A stretch of 64,000 nucleotides of DNA from Phoenix dactylifera (Eukaryota > Streptophyta > Magnoliopsida > Arecales > Arecaceae). The DNA is taken from contig NW_024067901.1 of NCBI RefSeq assembly GCF_009389715.1, positions 186,001 through 250,000 of the forward strand, in the 5' to 3' direction. Positions 33,720-47,340 of this stretch are shown piece by piece. Below the pieces are notes generated by a model. The model saw only the letters and a list, made by a program, of their open reading frames with translations, did no database searches and was not told where the DNA came from. The translations under genes and the position numbers were made by a program. Within the stretch, counting starts at the first letter, position 1. Each line of letters begins with the position of its first letter.

Positions 33720-34854
33720 ATGCCTTCGCTTTCCGACGTACTCCTCGACCAGGCTCACCACTTGGAGTTCGAGTCCGTCCACGAGCTCCCCGAGTCGCAC
33801 GCGTGGCCCACCCTCCATGACCACCCTTGCGTGTCCGAGCCCGTGCCGGTCATCGACATGGCCGACCCCAAGGCTGCCGAATTCATGGCCCGCGCATGCG
33901 TGTCGTGGGGCGCGTTCCAGGTCACAGGCCATGGCGTCGCCCCGCGCCTTCTGGAGTCTATCGATTCCGAGATGCGCCGCCTCTTCGCGCTCCCGACCCA
34001 GCAGAAGCTCAAGGCAGCCCGCCCCGCCGACGGCGTCTCCGGCTATGGCCTCGTCCCCATCTCCTCCTTCTTCGCCAAGCTCATGTGGTCGGAGGGCTTC
34101 ACCATCGCGGGCTCCCCGCTGGACCACGCTCGCAAGCTCTGGCCCCATGACCCGGACCAATTCTGGTACGTGCCTGCATGCCCCCCTCGTGCCGTGTCGT
34201 GGCAACCCTGCCTGCTAACTTGTGCTGCGCTTTTATTGCCGTACGTGCAGTGATGCGATAGAACGATACGATCGGGAGATGAAGGCTCTCGCCGGGAGGT
34301 TGATAAGGCTGATGCTTCTGTCGCTGGGCCTCAGCGATGAGGAGGTCGAGTGGGCCGGCCAAGGTGGGGAACTGCCGCCGGACTTGGCCGGCGTCCTCCG
34401 GTTGAACTCGTATCCGGCGTGCCCGGACCCCGACCGAGCCATGGGCATGGCTGCCCACGCCGACTCGAGCCTGGTTACGATTCTGTACCAGAGCAGCACG
34501 AGCGGGCTCCAGGTGCTGCGGGCCGAGGACCAGAACAGCCCGGCCCGGTGGGTGACGGTGCCGCCACTGCCGGGGGCTCTGGTCGTGATCGTCGGAGATT
34601 TATTTCACATACTATCCAATGGGCGGTTTAAGAGTGTCGTCCACCGGGTCGTCGTGAACCGGAGCCAGCAACGTGTCTCTGCGGCGTACTTCTGCGGCCC
34701 ACCGGCCGGTGTCACGGTGTCACCGATTGAAAAGCTGGTGGGCCCTGGGCGGGCCCCTGCCTACCGGGCTGTTACGTGGGCCGAGTACTTGGGCCTCAAG
34801 AGGGAGCTCTTCGACAAGGCGCTGGCGACCATAGAAGTGCCACAGGAATCATAG
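33720..34854 (+). CDS. GA3OX: Gibberellin 3-beta-dioxygenase (GA3-oxidase)
   Basis: This is a 2-oxoglutarate/Fe(II) dioxygenase that 3-beta-hydroxylates GA9/GA20 to bioactive GA4/GA1 (family knowledge; cytosolic). Exons are 33720-34165 and 34251-34854, with an 85-bp GT/AG intron, giving 349 aa, the usual GA3ox length. The N-terminal DIOX_N domain contains VPVIDM and the family-typical GVSGYG, SFFAKLMWSEGFTI and GSPLDHARKLWP. The C-terminal 2OG-FeII domain has the iron triad H218, D220, H280 and the 2-oxoglutarate residues R290 and S292 (RVS). LNSYPACPDPDRAMGMAAH and GDLFHILSNG are GA3ox hallmarks that separate it from GA20ox and GA2ox. The start is the only ATG giving the MPSLSD-type N-terminus, and an upstream open frame continues only because it lacks a stop. 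The CDS is very GC-rich, unlike its repeat-filled surroundings. No defect was seen, so it is probably functional. Confidence 0.93.
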
Positions 34855-34866
34855 GAGGGTCGTAGC

Positions 34867-34872
34867 AATAAA
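34867..34872 (+). terminator. Poly(A) signal of GA3ox
   Basis: AATAAA lies 13 bp after the GA3ox stop codon. A second cluster (AATAAATAAAA, about 34937-34947) lies further downstream and, with U-rich sequence after it, may be the signal used. Confidence 0.45.
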
Positions 34873-35378
34873 GTTTTATTCTGCAATGGTTGTGGCTCTT
34901 TTAAGGAACAACCGTATGTGTGATTGACTATGAAGAATAAATAAAAGCTCTCTTACCGTAATGACTTTTTTTTATATTTTTTTTGGAAAATCTCCTGGAT
35001 CTTTGTTTGCCGTCACTCCGGGATCCGAGATGAACGCCAGTAGCGGAACTCAAAAATGATTTTCATAAAATTGAATGAGTGCAGTCAATGCGTGCAACGC
35101 GCGCGCGCGGGGGCGGGGGAAAAAACGAAGGGGGTGGGGGTGGGGGTGGAGCAAAAGAAAAAAGAAAAAGCCCAGAAGAGCCTTGTTCTTTCGTTGTCGA
35201 TTTTCGCAACTTCGTCGATGGGCCAAGAGACGAGGGATGCGACATCTCATTGTGGTCCCTCTCGTGCAACGATTCTCTTCTCTTCTTACGATATAAAGAC
35301 AATAGTAGAAAATTAACATGCGCCCCCTTCTTTTTTTTAAATACAGAACCGGAGGCAAGCATGTAAGTAAAATGGAAG

Positions 35379-35478
<100 letters not shown>

Positions 35479-35546
35479 ATCCTCATAAATAGATAGCATA
35501 ATTAGATAATAATAAAAATTTATTTAGTTCATGGAAAAAATATCGC

Positions 35547-36594
35547 TGTTGCGGGGTTTCACCCCGGCAGCAGCCCACACACCAGCCGAGCAGGGAAAGC
35601 ATCTGCGTCCCTCCCGAGGTATTGTCCGCTCTGGGATTGCCGCTTCGGGTCTCCGGGAGGTCGCCCAGGGTCTTTGCCCAATGACAGTCCCGAGCCCTAA
35701 CGGCGCGGGGGTCCGCTGAGGTACTACCCCTACCCTCACGGTTTTGTCCTACAAAAGGGCCTTCGGTAAGAAGAGGTTATTGAGCCCCCCATTTAAGGCA
35801 CAGACCTTTCTGCTGATTAGCCGATGTGGGACTAAACTGGGAACCCCATCCCACAACACAGCCCCCCCAGCGGGAAGGTCTGTGCGTGGCCGGGGCCCTT
35901 CCTCTAGCGCCAACTGTTACGGGGTTTCACCCCGGCAGCAGCCCACACACCAGCCGAGCAGGGAAAGCATCTGCGTCCCTCCCGAGGTATTGTCCGCTCT
36001 GGGATTGCCGCTTCGGGTCTCCGGGAGGTCGCCCAGGGTCTTTGCCCAATGACAGTCCCGAGCCCTAACGGCGCGGGGGTCCGCGGAGGTACTACCCCTA
36101 CCCTCACGGTTTTGTCCTATAAAAGGGCCCTCGGTAAGGAGAGGTTATTGAGCCCCCCATTTAAGGCACAGACCTTTCCGCTGATTAGCCGATGTGGGAC
36201 TAAACTGGGAACCCCATCCCACAACACAGCCCCCCCAGCGGGAAGGTCTGTGCGTGGCCGGGGCCCTTCCTCTAGCGCCAACTGTTGCGGGGTTTCACCC
36301 CGGCAGCAGCCCACACACCAGCCGAGCAGGGAAAGCATCTGCGTCCCTCCCGAGGTATTGTCCGCTCTGGGATTGCCGGTTCGGGTCTCCGGGAGGTCGC
36401 CCAGGGTCTTTGCCCAATGACAGTCCCGAGCCCTAACGGCGCGGGGGTCCGCGGAGGTACTACCCCTACCCTCACGGTTTTGTCCTACAAAAGGGCCCTC
36501 GGTAAGGAGAGGTTATTGAGCCCCCCATTTAAGGCACAGACCTTTCCGTTGATTAGCCGATGTGGGACTAAACTGGGAACCCCATCCCACAACA
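35547..36594 (-). mobile_element. TRIM/SMART-like element with three LTRs
   Basis: Three nearly identical 312-bp blocks (35547-35858, 35915-36226, 36283-36594) start TGTTGCGGGG (TGTTACGGGG in the second) and end CCCACAACA, with TG..CA ends. They are separated by two 56-bp spacers (35859-35914 and 36227-36282), so the period is 368 bp. Read on the minus strand, each spacer begins TTGGCGCTAGAGGAAG (a primer-site-like position next to the LTR) and ends CCCGCTGGGGGGGCTG (polypurine tract), so the element is on the minus strand. Flanking 5 bp are ATCGC and ATCTC, a 4 of 5 target duplication around the whole array. This is the LTR-int-LTR-int-LTR structure expected from unequal recombination. It has no coding capacity. 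The open frames of up to 123 codons are shared by the copies only because the DNA is repeated. Confidence 0.88.
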
Positions 36595-36699
36595 ATCTCA
36601 CTAAAATATTTTAAAAAAAATTTGATGCATGGATATATGATATCGAGCAATATGGTTTTGCTGAAACAGCTGATTCATATAGTTTTAGTTTGGATACAT

Positions 36700-37185
36700 C
36701 CAATAAGATCAGAAAACAATAAGTCTCGGAGCGCTCTAGACAAATCCCCTTCCTCCAACCCACAGGATGACTTCGAAGTGATTGGCCACATACGAAGCCC
36801 CTCAGTTTGCGGCCCCATTTGTCCTCCAAACATGTTTGGTTTGGAAGACCACATCACCACTCATCATAGTCCGAATGTCTCGAAGCAAGGAGTGTCTCTC
36901 TCACCGCCACTGATGCCACTTTGAATCAATTCAATCATATTAGCCGAATTACCCTCAAGTATGATTAAGCTAGCCCGCAACACTCACTAAGCATGGCCTA
37001 GACCTGCCCATCCGCCCTCAACTTTGCTCCGGAAAGTGAGGTGTCGAAAATCTGACAGCCTCCAGCAACTACCATCTTAGAGTCCGAGCTTCTGATGACG
37101 AAGCCAGCACGTCACCTCTGCCACCATCAAGCACGCATCCATTGAAGTTGACCTTGAAAAAACTCGATGATGGAGGCTTCCAGGT
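36700..37185 (-). pseudogene. RNase H-type (RVT_3) LINE remnant
   Basis: The minus strand gives, with frame changes: FFKVNFNGCVLDGG (about 37165-37120), FVIRSSDSKMVVAGGC, FDTSLSGAKLRA (about 37030), ILEGNSANMIELIQ (about 36955-36915), and a last part containing VANHFEV near 36780. This is the same domain order as the remnant at 4500-5110, but the copy is clearly different and more decayed. It is nonfunctional. Confidence 0.72.
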
Positions 37186-40100
37186 GAAAAACACCATTCG
37201 AAGCACTATACGAGCAAAGGAAGAGCCTTAGATGCCCTAAATTATTAAAGGTCTATCCGACAGGTCCGCATGAATAATCTCAGCCGCCTGTGCCCTGACA
37301 CGCTCCACAAACGAATCTTGAAAAAGGGCTGCTTTCGCCAAAGGTTCTGGCATTTCTGGCTAGCTAGATCTGATAAGCAGTGTAAGTCCCCCTAATGGCC
37401 ACCTGCCGAGCTAAATGGTTTTTGCATATTCAGTTGATCACGACTTTTGCAAATTAACCTACACTTAGTTGATCATCGACTTTCCAAAAAACAGTTTTAT
37501 AAAATACCCATAAAGTATCACATGCATAATTTTTAATATCTATTTTTCAAATATTTTAAAATATAAAAAATATTTTAAAATAGGCATTAAAAATCTTTAT
37601 TGGATTGAGTTTTTAGGCTTCTAACCATTTTTAATAGTTAGACAATTTTTTATATTGTGATAATCTTTAATAGTTATTAATATATTTTTATACTAAAATT
37701 ATCATAATTCTTCATATTATGTTAATTTTTAATAGCATATTGCTAATAGTTTTAGATTAAATAATAAAAATAGCTATAACAAAGATTATGACAGCTTAGA
37801 GGTATTTTTAGAAAAAAAAATTCTTTTTTATGAAAAAAAATATATATTTTCATAGAAAAGCTATTTTCTTATTTCTCTTTCTTCTTTAGCAAACCAAATA
37901 AGTCCTAAGCAATAAAGCAGAGGTGATAGGTGATTTTTAGTAGTATCTAACTTTTTTGTAGGTTTGCCTGTATTCAGAGCTTTGAGGTTCTTGGGTTTAT
38001 ATAAGACAGAGAGAATTTGTCAAGCTCAATACAGTGGAAGTTGGGTGTATTGATCCTAACGTGTACGATCTTTCTTATTTTGAAAAAAAAAACAGTGGAA
38101 GTTATTAAAAAAAAAAAAAAGGAGTGGGACCAGGTGTTGGTCCAAAGGTGAGGGTCTTGTCGTAAGGGTAGCCTTCGTGCGCTGCGCTTTAGATATGATG
38201 CGACGGGATCGTATACGGGAGGGGTTTTTTATGTTCCCTTGCTGCGGATGGTGGCAGCGACCGAAAAGGATGCCGCCGGAGGCTGCCGCTCACTTGGCGT
38301 CGACAGTGGGCGGCACAGATTGGTGAGAATTTGTCTCAATCTTGCATCGATTTGGCTGCAAGTGGGTCAGGTTTGGATCCGGATCCAAATCCGTCCCGGT
38401 TTAGATCCAATCAAGCCTTTTACATTGAACTGATGATCGCTCAAGGATACGATATAACCATTATACCATATCAGCTGACACTATCTTGGCCGATATAAAC
38501 CAATTTATTTTAAGATATCAGCAGCTGCAAGACCAAAATACCAATCAATATTTACACAGCAATCAAGATGGTAGCATAGGTGGAACGGGGCGTTAGCTGC
38601 CACTGGGATGGTTCAGATTCGAAACGCACGGGTGTCGATTAAATTTAGGAACTGGATGCCCCACGCTTGGACGTTGCCGGTGAAAGCGCTACTGATCCGC
38701 TAGTACCGACTACCGAGGTGGCGTTGAGGTGATATACTCACATATGGATGATAAGGCTAGTAGGGGGAGCCCATGGGTGAGAGAGGGTACGCGAAAACTT
38801 ACGGCCTGCACCGAACATTTTCTGGTAGAAGGGGGGCCAGTGGAGGCTACTACGCGGGTGAGGTTCGCCTCTCCCCCTCCCCTCCCATTTTTGACAAAAA
38901 AAAATCAATATTTAAACAAATATTAAGAGCATGTTTGGCATTGCATTTATTTCTTATTTTTTATTTTTAAAAATAAAATTATAAAAATTAAGACAAAAAG
39001 CATATTTGGTGCTATTATTTTTGTTTTATAATTTTTAAAAATTACTTTCATTATTTCTAAAAAAATAAAAAAATTTACTTTTAATTTTTAAAAATATATA
39101 TATTTTTAACACCACTACAAACACCGTCTCCACCAGCACCATCATCATCTTCGCCATCACCGGTGCTGCCTCCACCATTGTCACCACCTCTACCACCCTT
39201 AATGCCACCATCGCCACAATCATCATCGTTTCCACCATATTGCCAGCATCTCCATTACATCTATTATCACATGCACTATTATTGTTGTACTTCCTCCATT
39301 ACACATTGCTATTATCGTCATTGTGTCCATCACATTGTTGATGCCACTACCATCAATATCATCATCACCTCCACCATGTCATCATTACCATCGTTGTCAC
39401 TTTTGCTATACCGCAGGCAAACATACCATCAAACTACTATTGTCTCTACATCTTCACTACAACTATCATTATTTTCATCCATCATCATGTTGATTTTTAA
39501 AAATAATAATTAATTATACCTAATATATTTATATTTAAAAAATGAAAAAAAGAAATAGAATGTCTAATAGCACCTAATCATTTTAATTCAATATTGTAGC
39601 TACTAAATATAAAAATAGTAAGTAATCTTGAAATTGTTATATTTGTCAAGATTTCGATATCTCAGCTCTTGATCTATCAAGACGAGATCTTGTCATCATC
39701 TCGATGATTTTAATTCAAAAATTTTGACCCCAAGCAAGATAAACCAATATCTCCTTGTATCTAGTTTTCAGTTGCCCATCAAGATAGCTGAGATCTCTAG
39801 TTTTAAAATCCTTGGACTCAATCAGAATTGAGTTTATGAGTTCTTGTATCGAAAACTCAAATCTAATCCAGCACACTTCGTGTCTTGCAGGCACCGGATT
39901 GCTCGCGGTTAGGTTGGATCCAAAGCTTCGAAGTCGGTCTCAAATTTATTTACATATTCTTGCCAAATTGAATTGGATCTTGATCAACTCAAACCAATTC
40001 TGCAATGTCCAAGCCTGACCCAATTGAGGATTAGGTCATCATCATTCCCAGTATACAAGTCTCTAACTTCGGATACAGATCAGGTCCAAGTTGATTTAGG

Positions 40101-40626
40101 AGCCCACTTGCATACCCACCTCTTAATCATCATGTTCCTTCACCTGTCACAAACTTTCACTTCCTGCCCCCCGTTTTTTGGGTATGAAATTCTTGCCCTT
40201 TTAAAAAAGTGCAGTCGGCAAAGATTACGAGTCCATCAGAACGAATCATCAGCTATCTTTCGTGTGAAGCCTTTGATTCAAATTGTGGGGATTCACCATT
40301 AACTAATCAGTGATTGCCGACACAGATGTCTTTACGTGGAGGACAGGTTGAATTATGAAGCAATAACAAAGGTGAAAGGTGATGTGATCAAGATCTATCA
40401 TGTCCGAGATATATATTGCCTGGGATTGTCAAACTCGTAAAGTGTGTCGGGATTCTAGATCTAAGTATCATCATCATTTAGATGGAATGTCAAATTAACT
40501 ACCTACTGTAGCGTTAGAAGTTTATAGTTGCACCACTGTTGTCGGCAGCAGGAGTCACCATGTTAGGATTCATAATGATATAGAATGCACTAATATTTAG
40601 ATGATTATATCCTTATATATATAAAT
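37186..40626. other. AT-rich intergenic region
   Basis: No gene was recognised. 37440-38100 is strongly AT-rich. 38880-39080 has A/T runs. 39115-39490 is an imperfect trinucleotide array (CCACCA, CATCAT, CACCAT and similar) whose Pro/Ser or His-rich translation is compositional. A GC-richer patch at 38150-38420 and another near 38600-38890 look like old repeats of unknown type. Confidence 0.4.
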
Positions 40627-41073
40627 TGTCGCAATTCAGGATCTCATTTAAAAAAAAAAACTAACCAAAAGATATTATTTGAGTTACTCAGTCATGTATA
40701 AGTACCCAAGATTTATCCAATACATATTCGATGTGGAACTAAATATATGGCCGCAAGGATCCTCACATACTCATCCCGTTTATATCCTGACATCCTTGTC
40801 ATGTTAGAAGTTCAAATCTATTCAAATCTAATTACAAACACCACGATTAGCATGTGATCAACTCTCATAAAAAAATTTGTGTTGCATTATCTCCTAGTCT
40901 ATATAAACTATGGGCCAGATCCGCTTTGATATCATTTATAACAACACAGAATATTACCCAAAAAAATTAGCTGGAAGATATTATTTCGGTTCGTCAGTCC
41001 TGTATAAATACCTGAGATGTATCTAATGCATAGCCGATGTGAGACTAAAAACATGTATGTATGAATCTTCGTA
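40627..41073 (-). mobile_element. TRIM-like element, 447 bp
   Basis: LTR-like blocks at 40627-40767 and 40937-41073 (141 and 137 bp) flank about 170 bp without coding capacity. Minus-strand reading of 40923-40936 gives AATGATATCAAAGC beside the LTR, a decayed tRNA-Met primer site. Flanking 5 bp TAAAT (40622-40626) and TAAGT (41074-41078) match at 4 of 5. It is the same family as 2944-3340, with shared strings AGGATCTCAT, AAGTACCCAAGAT/AAGTACTCAATA, GATGTGGAACTAAA and CCTCACATACTC. Confidence 0.75.
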
Positions 41074-41735
41074 TAAGTAGAAGCATGCAAAAGATGCATA
41101 CAAGCATGGTTAAAAAAGAAGCCAAACCGGGCTCTTAAAGTTTTGTAATCTAGCAATTTACTCAGCCTCAGAACGTTTTACGTACGGATTTTCGTGGATG
41201 TATTTACTCAAAGATAATATAATATAATATATTCCGTTGCATCAAAAAAAAAAAAAAAATCACGCGGAATCTACGTCACACACTTAAGCGTCGAACTTGG
41301 CGGCGCATCTCGCCCCCTTTTTCTCAGGAAAATAAAAATAAAGAAAAAACATGGTCTAGTCTTATTGTTATTACTTAGATGTTCGTGATCCGTAATGGAT
41401 ACACCTGATGTGTTGCCCCTGCTTTTGCTACCTTTTCTTTTCTTTTTTTTCAAACATAACGTGATCCACCAACGACCGAGGGGCCAACTTCCTAACGGTA
41501 ACATTTCCTTCAAGGCTTGGGAATGCCGACGCTGAAAGCTGGTGCGCTGATCAAATAATCCAATGTATTTGCTTGATGAGTCTGAGTTTAAAAACTTCAT
41601 GAATTAGATCAATCAACAAGGCTGAGAAGTTTAAACGGTTAACAACATTTAGAACATTAGGAAGCCTCTGTGGTCATACAGGCGGCAGCCAAAATGTTGC
41701 ATCAAATCCTGTATAAGCCAATATAATAGGTTTGT

Positions 41736-41739
<4 letters not shown>

Positions 41740-41776
<37 letters not shown>
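41740..41776. repeat. (AT)n microsatellite
   Basis: About 18 AT units in an AT-rich spacer. Confidence 0.9.
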
Positions 41777-41778
<2 letters not shown>

Positions 41779-42787
41779 TGGCTAGAGCTTGGTGGAATGC
41801 AAATGCATTTTTTTTACACCAAAAAAGTGCAGATGTGCTGATTACCAACCGGCAGAATCACACGAAAAGAAAAAAGAAAAAAAGAACAAAAAAAAAAGAA
41901 GCAGCTTGTGTATGGCAGGGGTTATATCTTTCGTGTAAAGAAAAAATCTTCCTCCTTTTCATAAATCCACAATTAGATTATGCAATAGTCGCTTCGAGAT
42001 CTATGCAAACGAATGAATGAGAAGATCTTGAATGCTTTGAGATATGTGTAAGATATGAACCAATAATTGATATTGTAAAAAAAGACCCATCGTTCCTTTG
42101 CACGAAAGATACGACCCAAACCCATATGGACTGTCCTTTCAGCAATCCAAGAAATGATGAAGCTAATACAAGAATAGATCTATACCATCTGAGGTAAGAG
42201 GAATGAAGCAGAGTTTTAACTGATTGAATGAAAATAATCAGCTACCGTAAAGAAAATATGACTGAAACAACATGGAAGTGATCCAAACAGCAATGGGGAG
42301 CATTCTTAATCTTTTAAAGTGCAAGTATTCACATAAAGCATTTAATGTTATTTGTAAGTTAAAGAAAAATAGTAATATCCCAGCAGTGATGTCTTAATAA
42401 TATGGATGTACTCTGGTTGTAAAGAATGACAAAGATCCAGGCAGAAAAATGATATATCTGGTTACTAAAAGAGAACCAGCAATCAAGTAGCATCATCCCA
42501 ATAATCTGATGTATTTCAGTTATAAACGACATTAAAAACTAACAAAGGATGATGCTTTAGTGATAAGATGAACTGAAACCAAATATAGCCACTAGCTCTA
42601 TATCACAAGCTGAAAAGGATGGACACTGTTTTAAGTAGATGTTTGAGATCAGAAAAAATGTCCCTGTGCTGATATATCATTATATAACAATATTGCAAAC
42701 AATCATATTAATATTAAACAACGGTGGAAAGAGGAGAAAGTGCCACTAAAATTTCTCTCTATATGTTATATGTGTGCGCGCATGCAC

Positions 42788-42928
42788 GCACATATTTCTG
42801 TCACTGCAGTACTCTGGCCACACCAAAGCATAGTAGGGTCATGGAATGGATGAATTGGGCACATTTCTGTCACCCTACTACTTAAGCCACACCAAAGTAG
42901 AATGGCGCTGTGGAATGGATAAATTGGG
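42788..42928 (+). repeat. 70-bp tandem duplication
   Basis: Two adjacent units share CACAT..TTTCTGTCAC, GCCACACCAAAG and GTGGAATGGATAAATTGGG (GGAATGGATGAATTGGG in the first). The first is 72 bp and the second 69 bp. Only the second lies in an open frame, and no protein is recognised. Confidence 0.75.
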
Positions 42929-45900
42929 CACTCCAAAAGAGAGTGTACAACATTTAATGGATATTATAGAAGACCAACTTGAAGTGTCGAAAGTATTTAT
43001 CAGGTTTATGAGATTGTTTTTGCTCCTCTTAAGAGGAGAGATATCTACTCCCGAGTTCAAAATCAACAATGAGCCAATCAAATTAAAGATCTATGCCATT
43101 AACCAAGATCTATATCATTAAAAGTGCTTAGAAATCTAAGTATTAAAATCTATTAATTTTTAATTTATATATATTTTATCACGTGTAGATCATGATCTAT
43201 AAAATAGATTCTTAATTTAAATTATTATGTATTTTTGCTTGGTCATACAATAAAAATGGTCCATTTTTATGTCCACATGATGCATTCATTTGAGCTATTA
43301 AAAAATATGATTTTAGTTTTTAATATTTTAGTTGTATAAATCACAATCAATGGTGTGACTTTTTAATTTGGACACCTCACTTCTGATTTTGGATAAAATT
43401 ATACCCTCTTCTGATTTTCAGAGCTGGGATAAGAAGCTGACTATTGACCTGGAAAGATATTAGCTAAGAGAAAAGACATGCATGCCACTGCTGCCGCATA
43501 ATTCCTTGAGATTACAAACTCACTGCTACTCAACAAAGAGACTAAAGTGGTGCTCTGTGCTCCTCAATCTTCCATCACATGAAAATAGCAGCAAGTAATT
43601 TCTCGAAAGACACTGTGAAGAATCAAATATTCAAATGCCTTTGATAACGTAAGAATTTTAACAAGCAGGACAGCATAAAGACTAAACACCTAAAGACTGA
43701 AATAATCAAAATTTTATCAAAAAAAGCAAAAGAAAACAGCAAACATAGATGTAATTCACTATACTTCAAGTGCAATATATTTTTTCAGAAACCCATTGCA
43801 TTTAAGAATGTTAGATCCCCTATCAATAGCTATTCTGCAACATTGGTAACTTAAGAGTCAGAGAGGAAGGCCAAAACTGAGGTGCTCCAGCACACTGCCA
43901 CCAAAATGCTGTCTTTGAAAACCACAATGCAAACATGCTGATTGTGTAGGTCCAGTGGCACTATCTAATGAAGCACCCATGAACATACCTGTGTTTAAAC
44001 ATCCTGGAAGATGACCAGTCATTTAACAGAAAAGATAAATTTAGCATGGCTATGTAGAAATAGATCACCAGAATATGTATATGAAAACAAAGAAAAAAGT
44101 GAACAGGGATAAGTCAATGACATTGTGCCAACAGTTTCTGCCTCGGTCCCATTAATAACTTCAGTCAGGACGCACGGGTGTACGAGAGTGAAATAATAGG
44201 TAATGATGACTATGACCCGCCATATGGATGTCGCAAGATGTGCAAAGCATGATATGTAATAGAGACAAACATGAACCTACAGCTCAATGAAAACGAGTAG
44301 GTGTCACATGTGAGTGCACATTCAAAAACTTTTGAAACTAAAAGTTTAAATAATAATTAAACATGCCAGAATGAAACAAAACATCAATTTGTGCAAACAC
44401 AAAAAGCAACAAGTTTTGATCTCTAAAACTGAGACAATTGAACAGCAAAAGACCATCTTTCATGACTTGTGAGTGTCTCAGTTTTTATAACAAGAAATTT
44501 CAGTACATTTAGAAAGGAGAACAGTACTATTATTGATATATGCTCAGTATTGTGCTCAACATGTAAGCAGCTTTACTCTGGTTAAAGTAATATATAGACC
44601 ACGAGATATTTCTATTTGCCTATTTCTTACTATAAAGTAGAAAGCATTTGAGAGAAAGAACCATCAACAATCTTCATTTTAGTTGTACGGACACACCATA
44701 CCACAACCACAAACATCATGGTATGAATGTTTCATTTCGAATCAGCTTCACAACTCTGCTTGCATCATCTGCTGCACCATCAAATTGATTGTCAAAGAGC
44801 GGCTTCCCTCCCTATAATTTGTTTTAGGCAACTTTGTAGCCCAGGGTGTTTTTGTGTCATTTCTTGTTTTCAAATTATGTTTGTATCCACCCAGATTGCA
44901 GCCTCTTGTTGTACTTTCATGAGAAAACAATGTCAAACTTTTACTTGCACTGACAAACCCATGTCTGTCAAGAGAATTTGTTTCGGCAATTGCAGAAGAA
45001 AGTAAGATACATGCTATCGAGAGATCATGATCAAGATTGAGTGAAGATCTTTTCCTACATGGTTGTATCAGCTACCTTGCCCTTTTCATTTCAGTTGCAT
45101 CCCAGTAATCAAGCTAGAACTGCAAAGCAAAGCTAGTTTGAGGTATGTCCCTCATACAAAGGATCTCCCCCTGCTTAGTAGGCCTGATATTGGCTGCTGT
45201 CCACTGTTTGGCATTCCTTTTTCTTTCTTAAGTAGTTTAATTGTTTATGCTGCCAGAAAAAGAAGGATTACATGAGAAAAGAAATGGTTAGCAGTGGACT
45301 CCCTTTGGAATAGCCTCAATTAACTCCAGTGTAAAACCAGTTGTGCTATTTATGGTGGCCAAAAAATAGAAAAGGCAAGGGGAAGAATCAGAAAATATCA
45401 TTACATGAATGAACTATTATGCTAAAATCAAGCCAAATCAAAACCAGTTCGGACTGAATACAAAACTAAACAAATCCAGCACAGATTAAAATCAAATCCA
45501 ACTTAAACCCAAACAGCCAAATTGAATCCATGTTTCACAACCAAGTCCACACAAGAGCCTTGACCCAAGCAAATGACCCAAAGTGCAACCTGAGCCACAG
45601 AGTCAAACTAAGGCCACGAGGTTTGATGACTTTTTGGCAAGAATCCAATTCAAGGCATATCATAAGACAATTCTTCTCTTCCAAATCAAATCAAGCAATT
45701 CTGTAAAGCAAAAATGTGGTGAATATGAAATCGAACTTTTATTTCAGAGCAAACTTGTTAACAAGAACCATCTCTAGAAGCAGCAAATCATAGTTTCGTG
45801 TGCATTTCATGTGCTAAATTCTAATGGTTGTGTATGCACCAGTGCATCACAATAATAAGAAAAAAAACAGCAAATTTAGAATGACAGACCACAAACACAG

Positions 45901-47340
45901 CACTTTCTGCACCAGGAATACATCCCAAACCTAAAGAGAGATGCAATTTTAGATTAGCTGGATCATTCATGCTTTCACAATCCAAAAGCATGAAGTAGAT
46001 TCTTTACCACAAAGAAAAGTTGCATTGTATAAACCCATGGATTATACTTATGTATCTAGCTGTAACAAGGCTGCAAAAGGCAATTGCATATGATACAAAA
46101 AACCATATCTTCTTTATACACAACTAATTTTTCTATATCCACTTTTACTTGAATTTGTTGAGCTTCAAGAACTCACTGACATTGTCTAAAATTTTAGATA
46201 TTCTTTCTTGGCTTCCTCATAATCAAATCAATATCTAGAGTTCTGGTGTCAGCTTGTAACATCAAACTCGAGATCAAACGTAAGAAAATGCATTCATTTA
46301 TGCAACTAGTATATTTGAATTTATATTGAATTGTCACTTGAGAGAAAGTAGTAGTATGTACTTTATTAAATGAAAAATTAAGTAGTTTATGCTGAGTATA
46401 ACGAATGATAATTCATTAAATAGTTAAGAAAGAATACAAACTGAAGAATATAATGAAAAAACTAGCATAGAAGATCCATTGAAGTGTTAAATTTATCATC
46501 AACAAGTTTTTGTTTGCATCGAGTCTACACCAATTTTTAGCCTAAAGCACACAGGCACACCACTAATAACCAAGAACAGGTTTCTACTAGAATCGGATAC
46601 TGGAGATTACTTGGAAAGGTGCTATCAGGAACTATGTAATAGGCTTGTGCAATAATTTTATCCCTGTATTTTTTTCTGGCTCAAATTTTTAGGATATAAG
46701 TGGGTCCAAGCAAACAAGTTGAATATGGCAGAGATGAGAATTTTGCATGCATGTACCGTGAAAATAGGAAAACTTAGGTGAGACTCATGTATATTGCAGG
46801 AGGCAGAAGAGTTGTATGCATGAAGGTCAAAGAGATGGCGAACCAATTAAAATGGTATGGTCATGTGCAACTAATCAGAGATCTCCATAAGGAAGTTGTC
46901 AAAATTGTGTGGATGACACCAAGAGTGACAAGAATACAACAACAAAGTTAAGTTTATTGTTGCGACACTTAATTAAGCAGGATCGCAGATAGGTATCCTT
47001 TGCTGTACCAACTCGTACCAATGCAAGCCTCACCTGTCCTCTGCTCCAGCAAATAATTCTGGAGTAGTTAGTTTTGTGGCATCAGATATCATGACCACAA
47101 CTATTATTGTAAAATTTCTCCATTTCTTTGCTAGGTTTCACCTGCATTGAGACTAAGGCTACTCTTGGATAATATGCACATATGACCTGCATTCCAGGAA
47201 AAATTCTCTACATGTTCGACAACACTTAATCATCAGTTGATTCTTCAAGTAGATTCTGCACAGGCTACGGGCAGGCTTGGTATTCTTCAAAGGCAACCCC
47301 CACCAGCTCCTAAGCACTTGATTGAACTCAAAAAAGAGTA

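Larger units (their letters stand above)
41074..47340. other. Long AT-rich intergenic region
   Basis: No gene was recognised on either strand. It contains an (AT)n run (about 41740-41776), a 70-bp imperfect direct repeat (42788-42859 and 42860-42928) and A-runs. The last few hundred bases before 47341 should be the PPR gene's 3' UTR on the minus strand. Confidence 0.45.

Noticed and set aside
33504-34205. 233-codon minus-strand frame opposite GA3ox
   Set aside because: Shadow of the high-GC GA3ox coding strand. The plus-strand frame carries all family motifs.
35547-36614. Repeated 60-123 codon frames and a possible CRISPR-like or satellite array
   Set aside because: The 368-bp units have LTR ends, primer-site and polypurine positions and a target duplication, so they are an LTR element. 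Repeats are far too long for CRISPR.
39115-39513. Pro/Ser/His-rich frame in CCA/CAT repeats
   Set aside because: Compositional result of an imperfect trinucleotide array.
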